From contig CANFWV010000005.1 of NCBI GenBank assembly GCA_947450695.1, forward strand, positions 43,591-107,590: a stretch of 64,000 nt of DNA, read 5' to 3'. The position numbers were made by a program, and so were the translations under genes. This stretch comes from Comamonadaceae bacterium (lineage in GTDB: Bacteria > Pseudomonadota > Gammaproteobacteria > Burkholderiales > Burkholderiaceae_C). The notes below the pieces were generated by a model. That model had not been told where the DNA came from. It made no database searches and saw only the letters and a list, made by a program, of their open reading frames with translations. The stretch's first letter is position 1. Each line of letters opens with the position of its first letter. This document shows, piece after piece, positions 53,651 through 63,490 of the stretch.

Positions 53651-54457
53651 TTATTCGTACAGTGCTTTCGGGTTGCTCACCAAAATCTGCCGCGTGATGG
53701 CATCGTTGGCCGTCCAGCGTTTCATCATCTCCAGTAATTGCAGCGCGTCTGGTGCGGGCGCCACATTCAGATGTGGCCAGTCGCTGCCCCAGACGAGTTG
53801 TGCCGGATTTGCGGCCACCAAGGCCTGATGAAACGGCAATCCTTTCTCCATGCTCGCAGCTTTCAACAGGTTGCGGTAGGCGCACAGCTTGACCCAGACT
53901 TTGCCACTCTCCACCAGCGACAAGAGGATGCGAAAGTTCGGATCGTCAACACCAGCCTCCGTATCAAAGCCGCCCATGTGGTCAATCACCACCGGAAACG
54001 GCAACGCGCGCAGCTGCGCGGCGATGTCGGGCAAGACCTTGCAGTCGGTCCAGAGTTCCGCGTGCAGTCCGGCGTCCGCAAGGGCGGGTGTCAGTGCCAG
54101 GAGATCTTCAAACGCGGCACTGCCTTGAAAGTTGTTGCCGGCACTGCTGCGGTGGCTAAAGCGCAGTGCCCGGACACCGGCATCATGCAGCCCGTTCAGC
54201 GTTGGCAGGTCGCCCAGTCGCGCGACGATGACGCCGCGCAATCGCGGCTGCGCGGCCAGCACATCCAGCAGCAAGGTCAGGTTGGTGCCATACGCGCTGG
54301 GGTGGACCAGAACGCCATGTGACAGGCCTAGCCGCGCCAGCTGGGACAGGTAATCGGGCAGCAGGGCTTCCGGCGGTGTGTAGCTGCGCCCGGCGGCCAG
54401 CGGATAACGGTCGTACGGACCGAAGACGTGCCCGTGGCAATCCCAGCCTTCGGTCAT
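53651..54457 (-). CDS. Amidohydrolase, 2-pyrone-4,6-dicarboxylate lactonase-like
   Basis: WDCHGHVFGPYDRYPLAAGRSYTPPEA; VIDHMGGF; LVWGSDWPHLN. Confidence 0.88.
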   Translation of the reverse strand: MTEGWDCHGHVFGPYDRYPLAAGRSYTPPEALLPDYLSQLARLGLSHGVLVHPSAYGTNLTLLLDVLAAQPRLRGVIVARLGDLPTLNGLHDAGVRALRFSHRSSAGNNFQGSAAFEDLLALTPALADAGLHAELWTDCKVLPDIAAQLRALPFPVVIDHMGGFDTEAGVDDPNFRILLSLVESGKVWVKLCAYRNLLKAASMEKGLPFHQALVAANPAQLVWGSDWPHLNVAPAPDALQLLEMMKRWTANDAITRQILVSNPKALYE

Positions 54458-55026
54458 GGCTGGCCTGCGTGTTGTGGCAAAGGAAAGGCCGGAGCGACAC
54501 CTTCAGGCAGCGGTATTTCGTGGGTGTTGAGCGTCATCGCGACCATCGTGTAGTAGCCCACCAAGGCGGTGAGCTCGACCAGCGCGCGCTCTCCCAGAAG
54601 CCCGAGCGCTGTCTGGTACGTTGCATCAGTGACCGAACGGGACTGGTTCAGCTCGACAGCGACCTGATGCACGATGGCTTCATCAGGCGTCAAGCCCGCA
54701 GGTGTTGTTTGTGCCAACAAGGCCTCGATCAAGGTCGGAGACAGTCCGATTTTTTCAGCTTCGATGCGGTGCGCGTACCACTCGAATGGCGATTGGCATG
54801 CACGGCCAGTGACCAAGATAGCGATCTCAGACAGTCGCGGTGACAAGGTGGTGTTGTAGCGCAACAATTCGCCCAGCGCCTGCCAGCGGTCCGCGAGTTC
54901 AGCGTTGTGCAGGGCCACCCGTAAAGGGCCCTGAATTTTGCCGCGGCGGCCCGAAATAATTTTGTTGTAGACCCTTCGTTGGTCTGCATCCATGGTGTCG
55001 GGTGTGGGAAATGAAATACGGGCCAT
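54454..55026 (-). CDS. Carboxymuconolactone decarboxylase/AhpD-like protein
   Basis: LSEIAILVTGRACQSPFEWYAHRIEAEKIGL; ALVELTALVGYYTMVAMTLN. Confidence 0.88.
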   Translation of the reverse strand: MARISFPTPDTMDADQRRVYNKIISGRRGKIQGPLRVALHNAELADRWQALGELLRYNTTLSPRLSEIAILVTGRACQSPFEWYAHRIEAEKIGLSPTLIEALLAQTTPAGLTPDEAIVHQVAVELNQSRSVTDATYQTALGLLGERALVELTALVGYYTMVAMTLNTHEIPLPEGVAPAFPLPQHAGQP

Positions 55027-55130
55027 GAGTAACTCCTGAAGTGACAGAGCTTAACCAGCGCAGGCCGTTAAAAGTACCAGCCAAACGCATGGCTGATATG
55101 ACTCAGAGGGCAGACCACCGGTGCGGCAGA

Positions 55131-56120
55131 TCAATCCATTTTCAAACCGGCACGCTTGATCACTGAGCCCCATTTGACGATGTCATCCCGGATCAGCTTG
55201 GAAAATTCTGACGGCGAACTGAGCCGAATGTCGATGCCAGCATCGGTCATTTGGCGCACCAAATCTGGCGCTTTTAGGGCTAGGCTGATCTCTCGATTCA
55301 GCAGTGCGACCACGTCTTTGGTGGTGCCGGCTGGCGCCAGCAGGCCCAGCCAAAGGGACATTTCGTAGTCTTCCATCCCCGGTGTTTCAGAAATGCTGGG
55401 AACCCCCGGCATAGCTGGTGAGCGTTTGGTGCCCGTCAGCCCCAAGGCGCGTAGTTTGCCGTTTTTAACGTGATCGACAAAGTTCGATGCCGTGTCGAAC
55501 ATCATCGAAATACGACCACCCAAAAAGTCAATTATGGCTGGCGCGCTGCCCTTGTACGGAACATGGATCAAATCGACCTTGGCCAAACTCTTGAAAAGTT
55601 CACCAGAGAGGTGGCTGGTGGTGCCATTGCCGGATGAAGCGAAACTCAAGGTGCCGGGTTCTTTTTTGGCCAGCGCAATCAACTCCGCCACTGAATTGGC
55701 TTTGATGCTGGGATGGACTACAAGTAAGTTCGAAGTGTTGTGGGTGAGGCTTATCGGCTCGAAACTTTTTACTGGGTCATAGCGCAAATTTTTGTATAAA
55801 TTGGGATTGATGGTGAGCGAGCCCATGGTGGCAAACAGCAGCGTGTAGCCGTCGGCCGCCGCGTTGGCAACGGCTTCCGCGCCGATACCGCCGCCGGCAC
55901 CTGCCCGGTTGTCGATCACCACAGCAACGCCCAGTCGCTCGGCCAGTTTTTGGCCCAAGCTGCGCGCCATGATGTCAGTGGCTCCACCTGCAGGAAAGGG
56001 CACGACAAAGCGAATGGGTTTGTCCGGATAACTGGCGGCGTTGGCGCTACCCATCAGACTGGCCACGCCAACCGATAAGCTCGCTCGCAATAAGATGCGC
56101 CGTGTGGCCATGTCGATCAT
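55131..56120 (-). CDS. Bug/TctC-type substrate-binding protein (4)
   Basis: YPDKPIRFVVPFPAGGATDIMAR; VVIDNRAGAGGGIG. Confidence 0.94.
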   Translation of the reverse strand: MIDMATRRILLRASLSVGVASLMGSANAASYPDKPIRFVVPFPAGGATDIMARSLGQKLAERLGVAVVIDNRAGAGGGIGAEAVANAAADGYTLLFATMGSLTINPNLYKNLRYDPVKSFEPISLTHNTSNLLVVHPSIKANSVAELIALAKKEPGTLSFASSGNGTTSHLSGELFKSLAKVDLIHVPYKGSAPAIIDFLGGRISMMFDTASNFVDHVKNGKLRALGLTGTKRSPAMPGVPSISETPGMEDYEMSLWLGLLAPAGTTKDVVALLNREISLALKAPDLVRQMTDAGIDIRLSSPSEFSKLIRDDIVKWGSVIKRAGLKMD

Positions 56121-56238
56121 CTGTTTTTCTCCGGAGTGAAGCCCTCCAAGTCAACTGCTTTGAGAGCCCATGAACTATAGCCAGCGCACCTCTTGAAGGC
56201 AGCTCAAAAGCAGCAGAGCTGCTATGCCCCCAGCGAAC

Positions 56239-57207
56239 TCAGGCCATCGGCCCCAAGCGCCACATGCCGTTACAGGCCATTTCATCGACGATCTGCTGAA
56301 TCTGTTGAGCAACAGCTGAAACTGCTTTGGCGGGGCCTTTGGTTTTGGTGAAAACCATCGCGACGGAGCGCTGCAAACTTGGCGAAACGATGCGCGAGGC
56401 TTGGACCGTCCCGGCGTTGATCTCGGCCCAGACCGCATGCAAAGGCAGTACGGTGTAAAGGTGCTCGCTGGACACCAGTGATTTTTGCAGCGGCAGTGAG
56501 TCGGCTTCAATCACCGGGTTCAGTACGATGTGTTCTTGGCGAGCCATGGCGTCTAGCGCAGTGCGCAGCCCGTTCGGTGCACTGGGAAGAATGAACGGAA
56601 GTCCTTGTAATTCTTTGAAGGCGATCTCAGGCGCCGCCGTCAGCCGGTCGCCCTTGTGGCCGATCAGGTAACTTTCGACCGTCGCCAACGATTGGTCCTG
56701 AGGCGTCGCCGCAGCGCCGTAGCGATACAAGATGGCGATGTCGACGCGGGCATTGGCCAGCCATTCATCAACCTGCCCACTAGAGCCTTCGAGAATCTTG
56801 AGTTGGATGTTTGGATAGCGTTCACGCACAGTGACAAAGAGTCGTCCGACGATGGTCGAGCCGATCGACGGCAACATGCCAACGGTGACGCGTCCGGCAG
56901 GCTCGTGTATCTCGCTACGGATGTCGTGTTCAAGTTTTTCCGCATCTTCAAGCAAAGCCTTGACCTGCGGAAAAATACGCTTGCCCATGTCGGACATTTC
57001 GACGCCTCGGCCGGTGCGTGTGAACAGCCGGCTTTTGCATTCCCGCTCAAGCGCATTCAGTTGGCGACTCAGCAAGGACTGGTTGCTGTCGAGAAACAAG
57101 GCTGCACGGGTCAGACTGCCCAGCTCAGCAATGGCCAAAAACACCCGCCACTTTTGCAAGTCAGCGGTGAGGTTGATCTCAAGGGTGGTCGTTTTGGTGG
57201 AGCACAT
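56239..57207 (-). CDS. LysR-family transcriptional regulator
   Basis: WRVFLAIAELGSLTRAALFLDSNQSLLSRQLNALERECKSRLF HTH. Confidence 0.93.
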   Translation of the reverse strand: MCSTKTTTLEINLTADLQKWRVFLAIAELGSLTRAALFLDSNQSLLSRQLNALERECKSRLFTRTGRGVEMSDMGKRIFPQVKALLEDAEKLEHDIRSEIHEPAGRVTVGMLPSIGSTIVGRLFVTVRERYPNIQLKILEGSSGQVDEWLANARVDIAILYRYGAAATPQDQSLATVESYLIGHKGDRLTAAPEIAFKELQGLPFILPSAPNGLRTALDAMARQEHIVLNPVIEADSLPLQKSLVSSEHLYTVLPLHAVWAEINAGTVQASRIVSPSLQRSVAMVFTKTKGPAKAVSAVAQQIQQIVDEMACNGMWRLGPMA

Positions 57208-57354
57208 CTCTTTAATTTTAGGGTCCTTGAGGCATTCGCCGGCCTAGGGCTTATCCGGTGTAATCGCTACAGCTATGACAAAAGTAGCAGGTCTGCTTTG
57301 TCTGGTCACCTGCTGTCGATTGCCTTAGGATCTGACGCTATTGAACGGGGCCCC

Positions 57355-58023
57355 ATGAAAAAATTCGCATATGTTGACGCTCTCGGACTGGACACGGCAG
57401 AGGCTTACCGGCTCATCGTGGGCTGTGTCGTTCCCCGGCCGATCGCCTGGATCACCACCGTTGACGCAGACGGCTGTGTGAACGCAGCGCCTTTCAGCTC
57501 CTACAACTACGTCGCCACCGATCCGCCGATGCTGGCGGTGAATATCACTTCGAAGGGGGACACCCTGAAAGATACCGCACGCAATATTCTTGAATCGCGG
57601 GAGTTCGTCGTCAACGTGGCTGACTTGGCGACGATGGAGGCGATGCACGCAAGCGCTTCAGAATACCCGCCGGACGTCAGCGAAACCGACGAATTAAACA
57701 TTGAGTTGCTGCCGAGCACGCGCGTCAAGCCACCGCGCATCGCCGCTTCCCCGGTTCAGATGGAGTGCCGGCTGGACCAGTTCATTGCGCTCGGTAAAGG
57801 CCACAACACGCTGTACATCGGGGAGGTGGTGGCGTTCCATCTGTCGACCGATATTTACGACGGACAACGCGTCAATTCGGCAGCTATGAACCCGATCGCG
57901 CGCTTGGGCGGTCCGTATTACGCGGCACTCGGTGAGATTTTTAACAGGCCCATGCTGCAGCGCCCGCCCGGCGGCGAAGGCTGGATTCACCAAGCCAACG
58001 CGCCCATCATCAAGAAGGATTGA
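57355..58023 (+). CDS. Flavin reductase-like FMN-binding domain protein
   Basis: VVPRPIAWITTVDADGCVNAAPFSSYNYVATDPPMLAV; ORF extends artefactually upstream through lysR antisense. Confidence 0.9.
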   Translation: MKKFAYVDALGLDTAEAYRLIVGCVVPRPIAWITTVDADGCVNAAPFSSYNYVATDPPMLAVNITSKGDTLKDTARNILESREFVVNVADLATMEAMHASASEYPPDVSETDELNIELLPSTRVKPPRIAASPVQMECRLDQFIALGKGHNTLYIGEVVAFHLSTDIYDGQRVNSAAMNPIARLGGPYYAALGEIFNRPMLQRPPGGEGWIHQANAPIIKKD

Positions 58024-58027
58024 GCTC

Positions 58028-59005
58028 ATGTACCCATTCGCGACAAAAAAATGCATCTTGGCCTTGGTTTGCTTGAGCTTGGCGAGCGTGTTCTCGCAAG
58101 CGCAAACGTGGCCAGACAAAGTGATCCGCATCATCAATCCGTATGCCGCAGGCGGACCGTCGGACACCATCGTGCGCATGCTCGCAGAAGGGCTGACGAC
58201 GGAGTTGGGGCAACGCGTGATCGTTGAAAGCAAACCGGGTGCAGGCACCTTGATCGGCGCTAATTTTGTGGCCAAGGCACCGCCTGACGGCTACACCTTG
58301 TTGCTGGCAACGGTCGCGCCATTGGTGGTTCAACCGACCATCAATCCGAACATGCCCTATGACGCGCACAACGACTTTGCCATGGTCGGTATGTTTGCCA
58401 CCGTCCCGAACCTGATCACCGTGCATCCCTCGGTTCCGGTCAACAGCATCGCTGAATTGATTGCTTACGCCAGCAAGAACCCCGGCAAACTCAACTACGC
58501 CTCGGCGGGGGCTGGTACGGGCCCGCATTTGGGCGGCGAGTTGTTCAGTCGCATGACCGGCGTCAAGCTGACGCATGTGCCCTACGCCGGCGCAGCACCC
58601 GCTGTGTTGGGCGTGTTGAGCGGCCAGGTCGAAGTGTCATTCGTCAATATCACGCCTCAAATTCAGCATGTGAAGGCGGGTAAGTTGCGCCCGTTGGCGA
58701 TCGGCAGCAGCCGCCGATCCAGTATCTTTCCGGAGGTTCCGACCGTTGCTGAAGCCGGCTTGCCAGGCTACGTGTCAGAGTCCTGGAACGGCATCGTCGC
58801 GCCAGCTGGCACGCCGAAGGCCATCATCAACCGCCTTGACAAGGCCATGGCCAAGGTCATGAACAGCCCCAAGTCCTTGGCGCTGCTGGCATCGCTAGGC
58901 GCAGAGCCGACGGTGATGGGGCCGGATGAATTCGCCGCCTATGTGAAGAATGACGAAAAGCAACTCGCACCGGTCATCAAATCACTGGGGCTGGGGAATA
59001 ACTGA
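58028..59005 (+). CDS. Bug/TctC-type substrate-binding protein (5)
   Basis: WPDKVIRIINPYAAGGPSDTIVR; VIVESKPGAGTLIG. Confidence 0.94.
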   Translation: MYPFATKKCILALVCLSLASVFSQAQTWPDKVIRIINPYAAGGPSDTIVRMLAEGLTTELGQRVIVESKPGAGTLIGANFVAKAPPDGYTLLLATVAPLVVQPTINPNMPYDAHNDFAMVGMFATVPNLITVHPSVPVNSIAELIAYASKNPGKLNYASAGAGTGPHLGGELFSRMTGVKLTHVPYAGAAPAVLGVLSGQVEVSFVNITPQIQHVKAGKLRPLAIGSSRRSSIFPEVPTVAEAGLPGYVSESWNGIVAPAGTPKAIINRLDKAMAKVMNSPKSLALLASLGAEPTVMGPDEFAAYVKNDEKQLAPVIKSLGLGNN

Positions 59006-59021
59006 CGCGGCTTGGACCGCA

Positions 59022-60413
59022 TCACCCCTGCATCAAGGCTTCAATCTCGTCCGCATCCACAGGCACGCCGCGGGTCAGCAACTCGCAGCCTTTGGCGGTC
59101 ACCAGTGCATCGTCTTCGATCCGGATGCCGATGTTCCAGAACTCTTTGGGCACGCCTTTGGCGGGGCGCACATACAAGCCGGGTTCGATCGTCAAGACCA
59201 TGCCCGGCTGCAAGATGCGGGAGGGTTTGCGCAGTACGTCTTGGCCGAGCGCGTCGGTTTGTCGCGTCGGCTTGCCCGTGGGTTCGGTGTAGTCACCGCA
59301 GTCGTGCACGTCCATGCCCATCCAGTGGCTGGTGCGGTGCATGTAGAACTGCCGGTAGGCACCGGAGGCCAGCACGTCGTCCACTTTGCCGTGCTTTGAC
59401 TTGGGCAGCAAGCCGGTCTCCAACATACCGTCGATCAGCACGCGCGTCGCCGCGTCATGTGGGTCGGTGAAGCGCTTGCCGGGTTTGGTGACGGCGACCG
59501 CAGCGTATTGCGCGGCCAGCACGATGTCGTACAGCGTTCGCTGTGCGGGCGTGAACTTGCCGTTGGCCGGAAAGGTGCGTGTGATGTCGCTGGCGTAGCC
59601 GCCGAGCTCACAGCCGGCATCAATCAGGCACAAATCACCGGCCTTGAGTTCAGCGTCGCCAGCGCGGTAATGCAGCACGCAGGCATTGGCGCCTGCGGCG
59701 ACGATGCTGGTGTAGGCTGGGAATTCCGAGCCGTGACGCCGAAACTCGTGCAGTAGTTCGGCTTCCAAGTGGTATTCACGCAGGCCACCTTTGAAACCGC
59801 TGCGCAGCATCGCCGCTGAGGTTTGCATGGCGCGCACATGAGCGCCAGCCGAAATTTGTCCAGCGCGGCGCAGGATGTCGATCTCATGCTTGTCTTTGAC
59901 GAGCCGCATCTCGTCCAGCACTTTGCACAAATCGTGTTGACTGCCCGGGCATTCAGCACCCAAGCGCACTTTCGCGCGGACCTGGTTCAACCAGCCGTCG
60001 ACTTGCGTTTCCAAGCCTTTGTGTGTGGCAAACGGAAACCAAACTGCGCGCTGGTTTTCCAGCAGTTGCGGCATAGTCTTGTCGATTGTTTCAACGCTGA
60101 AGGCTTGGTCCACGCCAAGCGCCGCTACGGCGGCTTTAGGGCCGAGACGAATGCCGTCCCAGATTTCGCGCTCCAAGTCTTTCGGCCGGCAAAACAGCGT
60201 GCTTTTGCCTGATGCGTCAATCGTCAGCCAGGCACCGGGCTCGGTGAAGCCAGTGAGGTAATAAAAGTAACTGTCGTGGCGGTACGGAAAGTCGCTGTCG
60301 CGGTTGCGAGCCACTTCAGGCGCGGTCGGTAGCAGAGCGATGCCGCCACCTGCTACTTTCAGGGCGCGCGCCACAACGGCACGGCGTTTTTCGTAAATGC
60401 GGGGGTTGATCAC
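59022..60413 (-). CDS. pepP: Xaa-Pro aminopeptidase P
   Basis: GAWLTIDASGKSTLFCRPKDLEREIWDG; MHRTSHWMGMDVHDCG. Confidence 0.95.
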   Translation of the reverse strand: MINPRIYEKRRAVVARALKVAGGGIALLPTAPEVARNRDSDFPYRHDSYFYYLTGFTEPGAWLTIDASGKSTLFCRPKDLEREIWDGIRLGPKAAVAALGVDQAFSVETIDKTMPQLLENQRAVWFPFATHKGLETQVDGWLNQVRAKVRLGAECPGSQHDLCKVLDEMRLVKDKHEIDILRRAGQISAGAHVRAMQTSAAMLRSGFKGGLREYHLEAELLHEFRRHGSEFPAYTSIVAAGANACVLHYRAGDAELKAGDLCLIDAGCELGGYASDITRTFPANGKFTPAQRTLYDIVLAAQYAAVAVTKPGKRFTDPHDAATRVLIDGMLETGLLPKSKHGKVDDVLASGAYRQFYMHRTSHWMGMDVHDCGDYTEPTGKPTRQTDALGQDVLRKPSRILQPGMVLTIEPGLYVRPAKGVPKEFWNIGIRIEDDALVTAKGCELLTRGVPVDADEIEALMQG

Positions 60414-60460
60414 GGGCTAGTCCTGTTGCGGGTTTGACTGGTCAACGAGGGTTCAGCGCG

Positions 60461-61177
60461 TCAGACCGACTGCGCGTTCAGGGCAGCCAGCCGTTCGGGT
60501 GTTCCCACGTCGGTCCATGTGCCTGAATATAGCGTCGCGCTGACTCGCCCGCTCTGCATGGCTGTGCGAAGCAATGGTGCCAGTGCGGCTTTCTGGCCCA
60601 CGGACGTACCGGCCAAGAGCGCAGCCCGGTACAAACCCACCGTGCTGTAGGTGTACTGCTCAGGCGCTTTGTTGAGTGCCATGCCACCTGGTGACAAGCC
60701 AAAGTCGCCACTTAAGTTATGTATTGGATTCGGGACCAAATAAATATGCGCCAGCGCTTTGGATGCCGCAAAGCGCGCACCGTCCGCGGAAGGAAACGCA
60801 AAGTCCGGCATGAAAACATCGCCTGCTAAAACCCAAAACGGTGTGTTCTCTGACAAGTCCAGCAGTGGCAAGGCCGTGGCCATGCCACCGGCCGTTTCCA
60901 GCGCGCCACCAAATTGCGCGCCCTCGTGCGAGTAGCGAATTGACAAACCCCAGGTGCTGCCGTCACCGAGGCGCGCCGGAAATTGCTCTTCCAGCCAGTC
61001 GGTGTTGATGACGACGTGCCGCACGCCAGCGTGCGCCAGCTGTTCAAGCTGCCAGACGATCAAGGGCTTGCCTTGGACCTCGAGCAGGGGCTTGGGGCAT
61101 ACGTCTGTCAGCGGGCGCATGCGTTCGCCGCGGCCGGCCGAAAGAATCAGTGCGTGTTGGATGGGGGCAGTACTCAT
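60461..61177 (-). CDS. murU: Sugar-1-phosphate nucleotidyltransferase (MurU-like)
   Basis: ALILSAGRGERMRPLTDVCPKPLLEVQGKPLIVWQLEQL; specific MurU assignment inferred from amgK in the window. Confidence 0.83.
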   Translation of the reverse strand: MSTAPIQHALILSAGRGERMRPLTDVCPKPLLEVQGKPLIVWQLEQLAHAGVRHVVINTDWLEEQFPARLGDGSTWGLSIRYSHEGAQFGGALETAGGMATALPLLDLSENTPFWVLAGDVFMPDFAFPSADGARFAASKALAHIYLVPNPIHNLSGDFGLSPGGMALNKAPEQYTYSTVGLYRAALLAGTSVGQKAALAPLLRTAMQSGRVSATLYSGTWTDVGTPERLAALNAQSV

Positions 61178-61376
61178 GGTGGAGAATTATGGCGCTGACG
61201 ATTCATGGCGCTGTTGGCGTCAGGTCTGGGTGGCATCGCGGACCGCAAACGCCACCCCTGTAAAATGAGTGGTTTTGCGGCGCACAGACTCGGTTCAACG
61301 TCTCTTCAAAGACCCGTGCTGCGCCACTGCAATTTCACCTTTCATTCCCGCGAACTTCACTCTGGACTCTCCGCAA

Positions 61377-63431
61377 ATGGCTGACAACAACTCCCCCCTC
61401 ATGGCCAACGCCATCCGCGCTTTGGCCATGGACGCCGTGCAACAAGCCAACTCCGGCCATCCCGGCGCCCCGATGGGCATGGCCGACATGGCGGTTGCGC
61501 TGTGGGCCCGTCACCTGAAGCACAGCCCGCAAAACCCTCATTGGTTGGACCGCGACCGTTTCGTGCTGTCCAACGGCCACGGCTCGATGCTGATTTACGC
61601 GCTGCTGCACCTGACGGGTTATGCGCTGCCGATGAAAGAGTTGAAGAACTTCCGTCAGCTGCACAGCAAGACACCGGGTCACCCGGAAGTCGGCTACACC
61701 CCGGGCATTGAAACCACCACCGGCCCGCTCGGCCAAGGCGTCACCAACGCCGTCGGCATGGCATTGGCAGAAAAGCTGCTGGCCCAAGAATTCAACCGCC
61801 CCGGCCACGACGTCGTCAACCACCACACTTACGTCTTCATGGGCGATGGCTGTCTCATGGAAGGCATCAGCCACGAAGCCGCCGCCCTCGCTGGTGCCTG
61901 GAAGCTGAACAAATTGATCGCGCTCTACGACGACAACGGCATCTCGATTGATGGGCAGGTCGCGCCTTGGTTCATCGACAACACCGCCCAGCGTTTTGGC
62001 GCTTACGGCTGGAACGTCATCGGCCCGATTGACGGCCACGATGCAGAGGTCGTCGCCAAGGCGATTGCCAAGGCCAAAGACGGCAGCGACAAGCCGACCT
62101 TGATCATCTGCAAAACTCACATCGGCAAAGGTTCACCGAACCGCGCCAACACTGCCAAAGCTCACGGCGAGCCGCTCGGTGCTGAAGAAATCAAACTCAC
62201 GCGCGAAGTCCTCAACTGGCCGCATGCCCCGTTCGAAATGCCACCAGAAGTCTATGCAGCTTGGGATGCCAAGGCTGCAGGCCAAGCGATTGAAAGCGCA
62301 TGGGACGTGAAGTTTGCGGCCTACCAAGCGGCCTTCCCGGCCTTGGCCGACGAACTCACCCGCCGGATGAAAGGCGAGTTGCCCAAATCGTTCTCGCAAC
62401 TGGCAGTGGACACCGTTGTTGGCGCACACACCAAAGCCGAAACCGTCGCTTCCCGCAAGGCTTCTCAGTTGGCGCTCGAAGCCTTCACCGCAGGCTTGCC
62501 GGAGTTGCTCGGCGGCTCGGCCGACCTGACCGGCTCCAACCTCACCAACACCAAGAGCACACCGAATTTGCGCTTTGACGCCAAAGGCGCCGTGGTGCTG
62601 ACCGAAACCGCTGACGGCCAAATGATTGGCGGCCGCCACATCAACTACGGCGTGCGCGAATTCGGCATGGCCGCCATCATGAACGGCATCGCGCTGCACG
62701 GTGGCTACATCCCTTACGGCGGCACTTTCCTGACCTTCAGCGACTACAGCCGCAACGCGATTCGCATGGCCGCACTGATGAAGCTGCGCGTGGTGCACGT
62801 CTTCACGCATGACTCCATTGGCTTGGGTGAAGACGGCCCGACGCACCAGTCGATCGAACACGCCGCCAGCTTGCGCTTGATCCCCAACCTCGACGTCTGG
62901 CGGCCGGGTGACACGGCTGAAACCGCCGTGGCTTGGGCCGTGGCTTTGCAAAACAAAAACAAGCCAACCGCCTTGCTGCTGAGCCGCCAGAACCTGCCTT
63001 ACGCGCCGAAGGACGACGTCGGTCAGATCAGCAAAGGCGCTTACGTGCTGGCTGAACCCGAAGAAGTCGGCTTGAAGAAAAAAGCCCAAGCCATCATCAT
63101 CGCCACCGGCTCTGAAGTGCAGTTGGCCCTGAAGGCGCAAGAGCTGCTGGCCAAAGAATTCAAGATCGCCGTGCGCGTGGTGTCGATGCCTAGCACGACG
63201 ACTTTTGACAAGCAAAAAGCCGCCTACAAATCAGACGTGCTGCCAGAAGGCATTCCGCGCATCGCGGTTGAGATGGGCGTGACCGACGGCTGGTGGAAAT
63301 ACGGCTGCGCGGCCGTCGTCGGTATCGACACTTACGGCGAATCAGCCCCGGCGCCAGTTCTGTTCAAACATTTCGGATTCACCCCCGAAAACGTCGCCAA
63401 CACCGTGCGCAAGGTGCTGTTCAAAAAATAA
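61377..63431 (+). CDS. tkt: Transketolase
   Basis: [49 protein letters not shown]. Confidence 0.98.
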   Translation: MADNNSPLMANAIRALAMDAVQQANSGHPGAPMGMADMAVALWARHLKHSPQNPHWLDRDRFVLSNGHGSMLIYALLHLTGYALPMKELKNFRQLHSKTPGHPEVGYTPGIETTTGPLGQGVTNAVGMALAEKLLAQEFNRPGHDVVNHHTYVFMGDGCLMEGISHEAAALAGAWKLNKLIALYDDNGISIDGQVAPWFIDNTAQRFGAYGWNVIGPIDGHDAEVVAKAIAKAKDGSDKPTLIICKTHIGKGSPNRANTAKAHGEPLGAEEIKLTREVLNWPHAPFEMPPEVYAAWDAKAAGQAIESAWDVKFAAYQAAFPALADELTRRMKGELPKSFSQLAVDTVVGAHTKAETVASRKASQLALEAFTAGLPELLGGSADLTGSNLTNTKSTPNLRFDAKGAVVLTETADGQMIGGRHINYGVREFGMAAIMNGIALHGGYIPYGGTFLTFSDYSRNAIRMAALMKLRVVHVFTHDSIGLGEDGPTHQSIEHAASLRLIPNLDVWRPGDTAETAVAWAVALQNKNKPTALLLSRQNLPYAPKDDVGQISKGAYVLAEPEEVGLKKKAQAIIIATGSEVQLALKAQELLAKEFKIAVRVVSMPSTTTFDKQKAAYKSDVLPEGIPRIAVEMGVTDGWWKYGCAAVVGIDTYGESAPAPVLFKHFGFTPENVANTVRKVLFKK

Positions 63432-63490
63432 GCCAGCGGGCGGCGCGTGCGCAGAATTTGAAGAATCTTTAACTCTAGGAGCTCCAGGAT

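Noticed and set aside
56656-57354. N-terminal extension of the flavin-reductase ORF (ORF track start 56656)
   Set aside because: Runs antisense through lysR; conserved protein starts at MKKFAYVDAL (57355).
62133-63215. 360-aa minus-strand ORF opposite tkt (also 61335-62120 minus)
   Set aside because: Antisense to an unambiguous transketolase; long GC-rich codon-bias shadow ORF with no recognisable domain.
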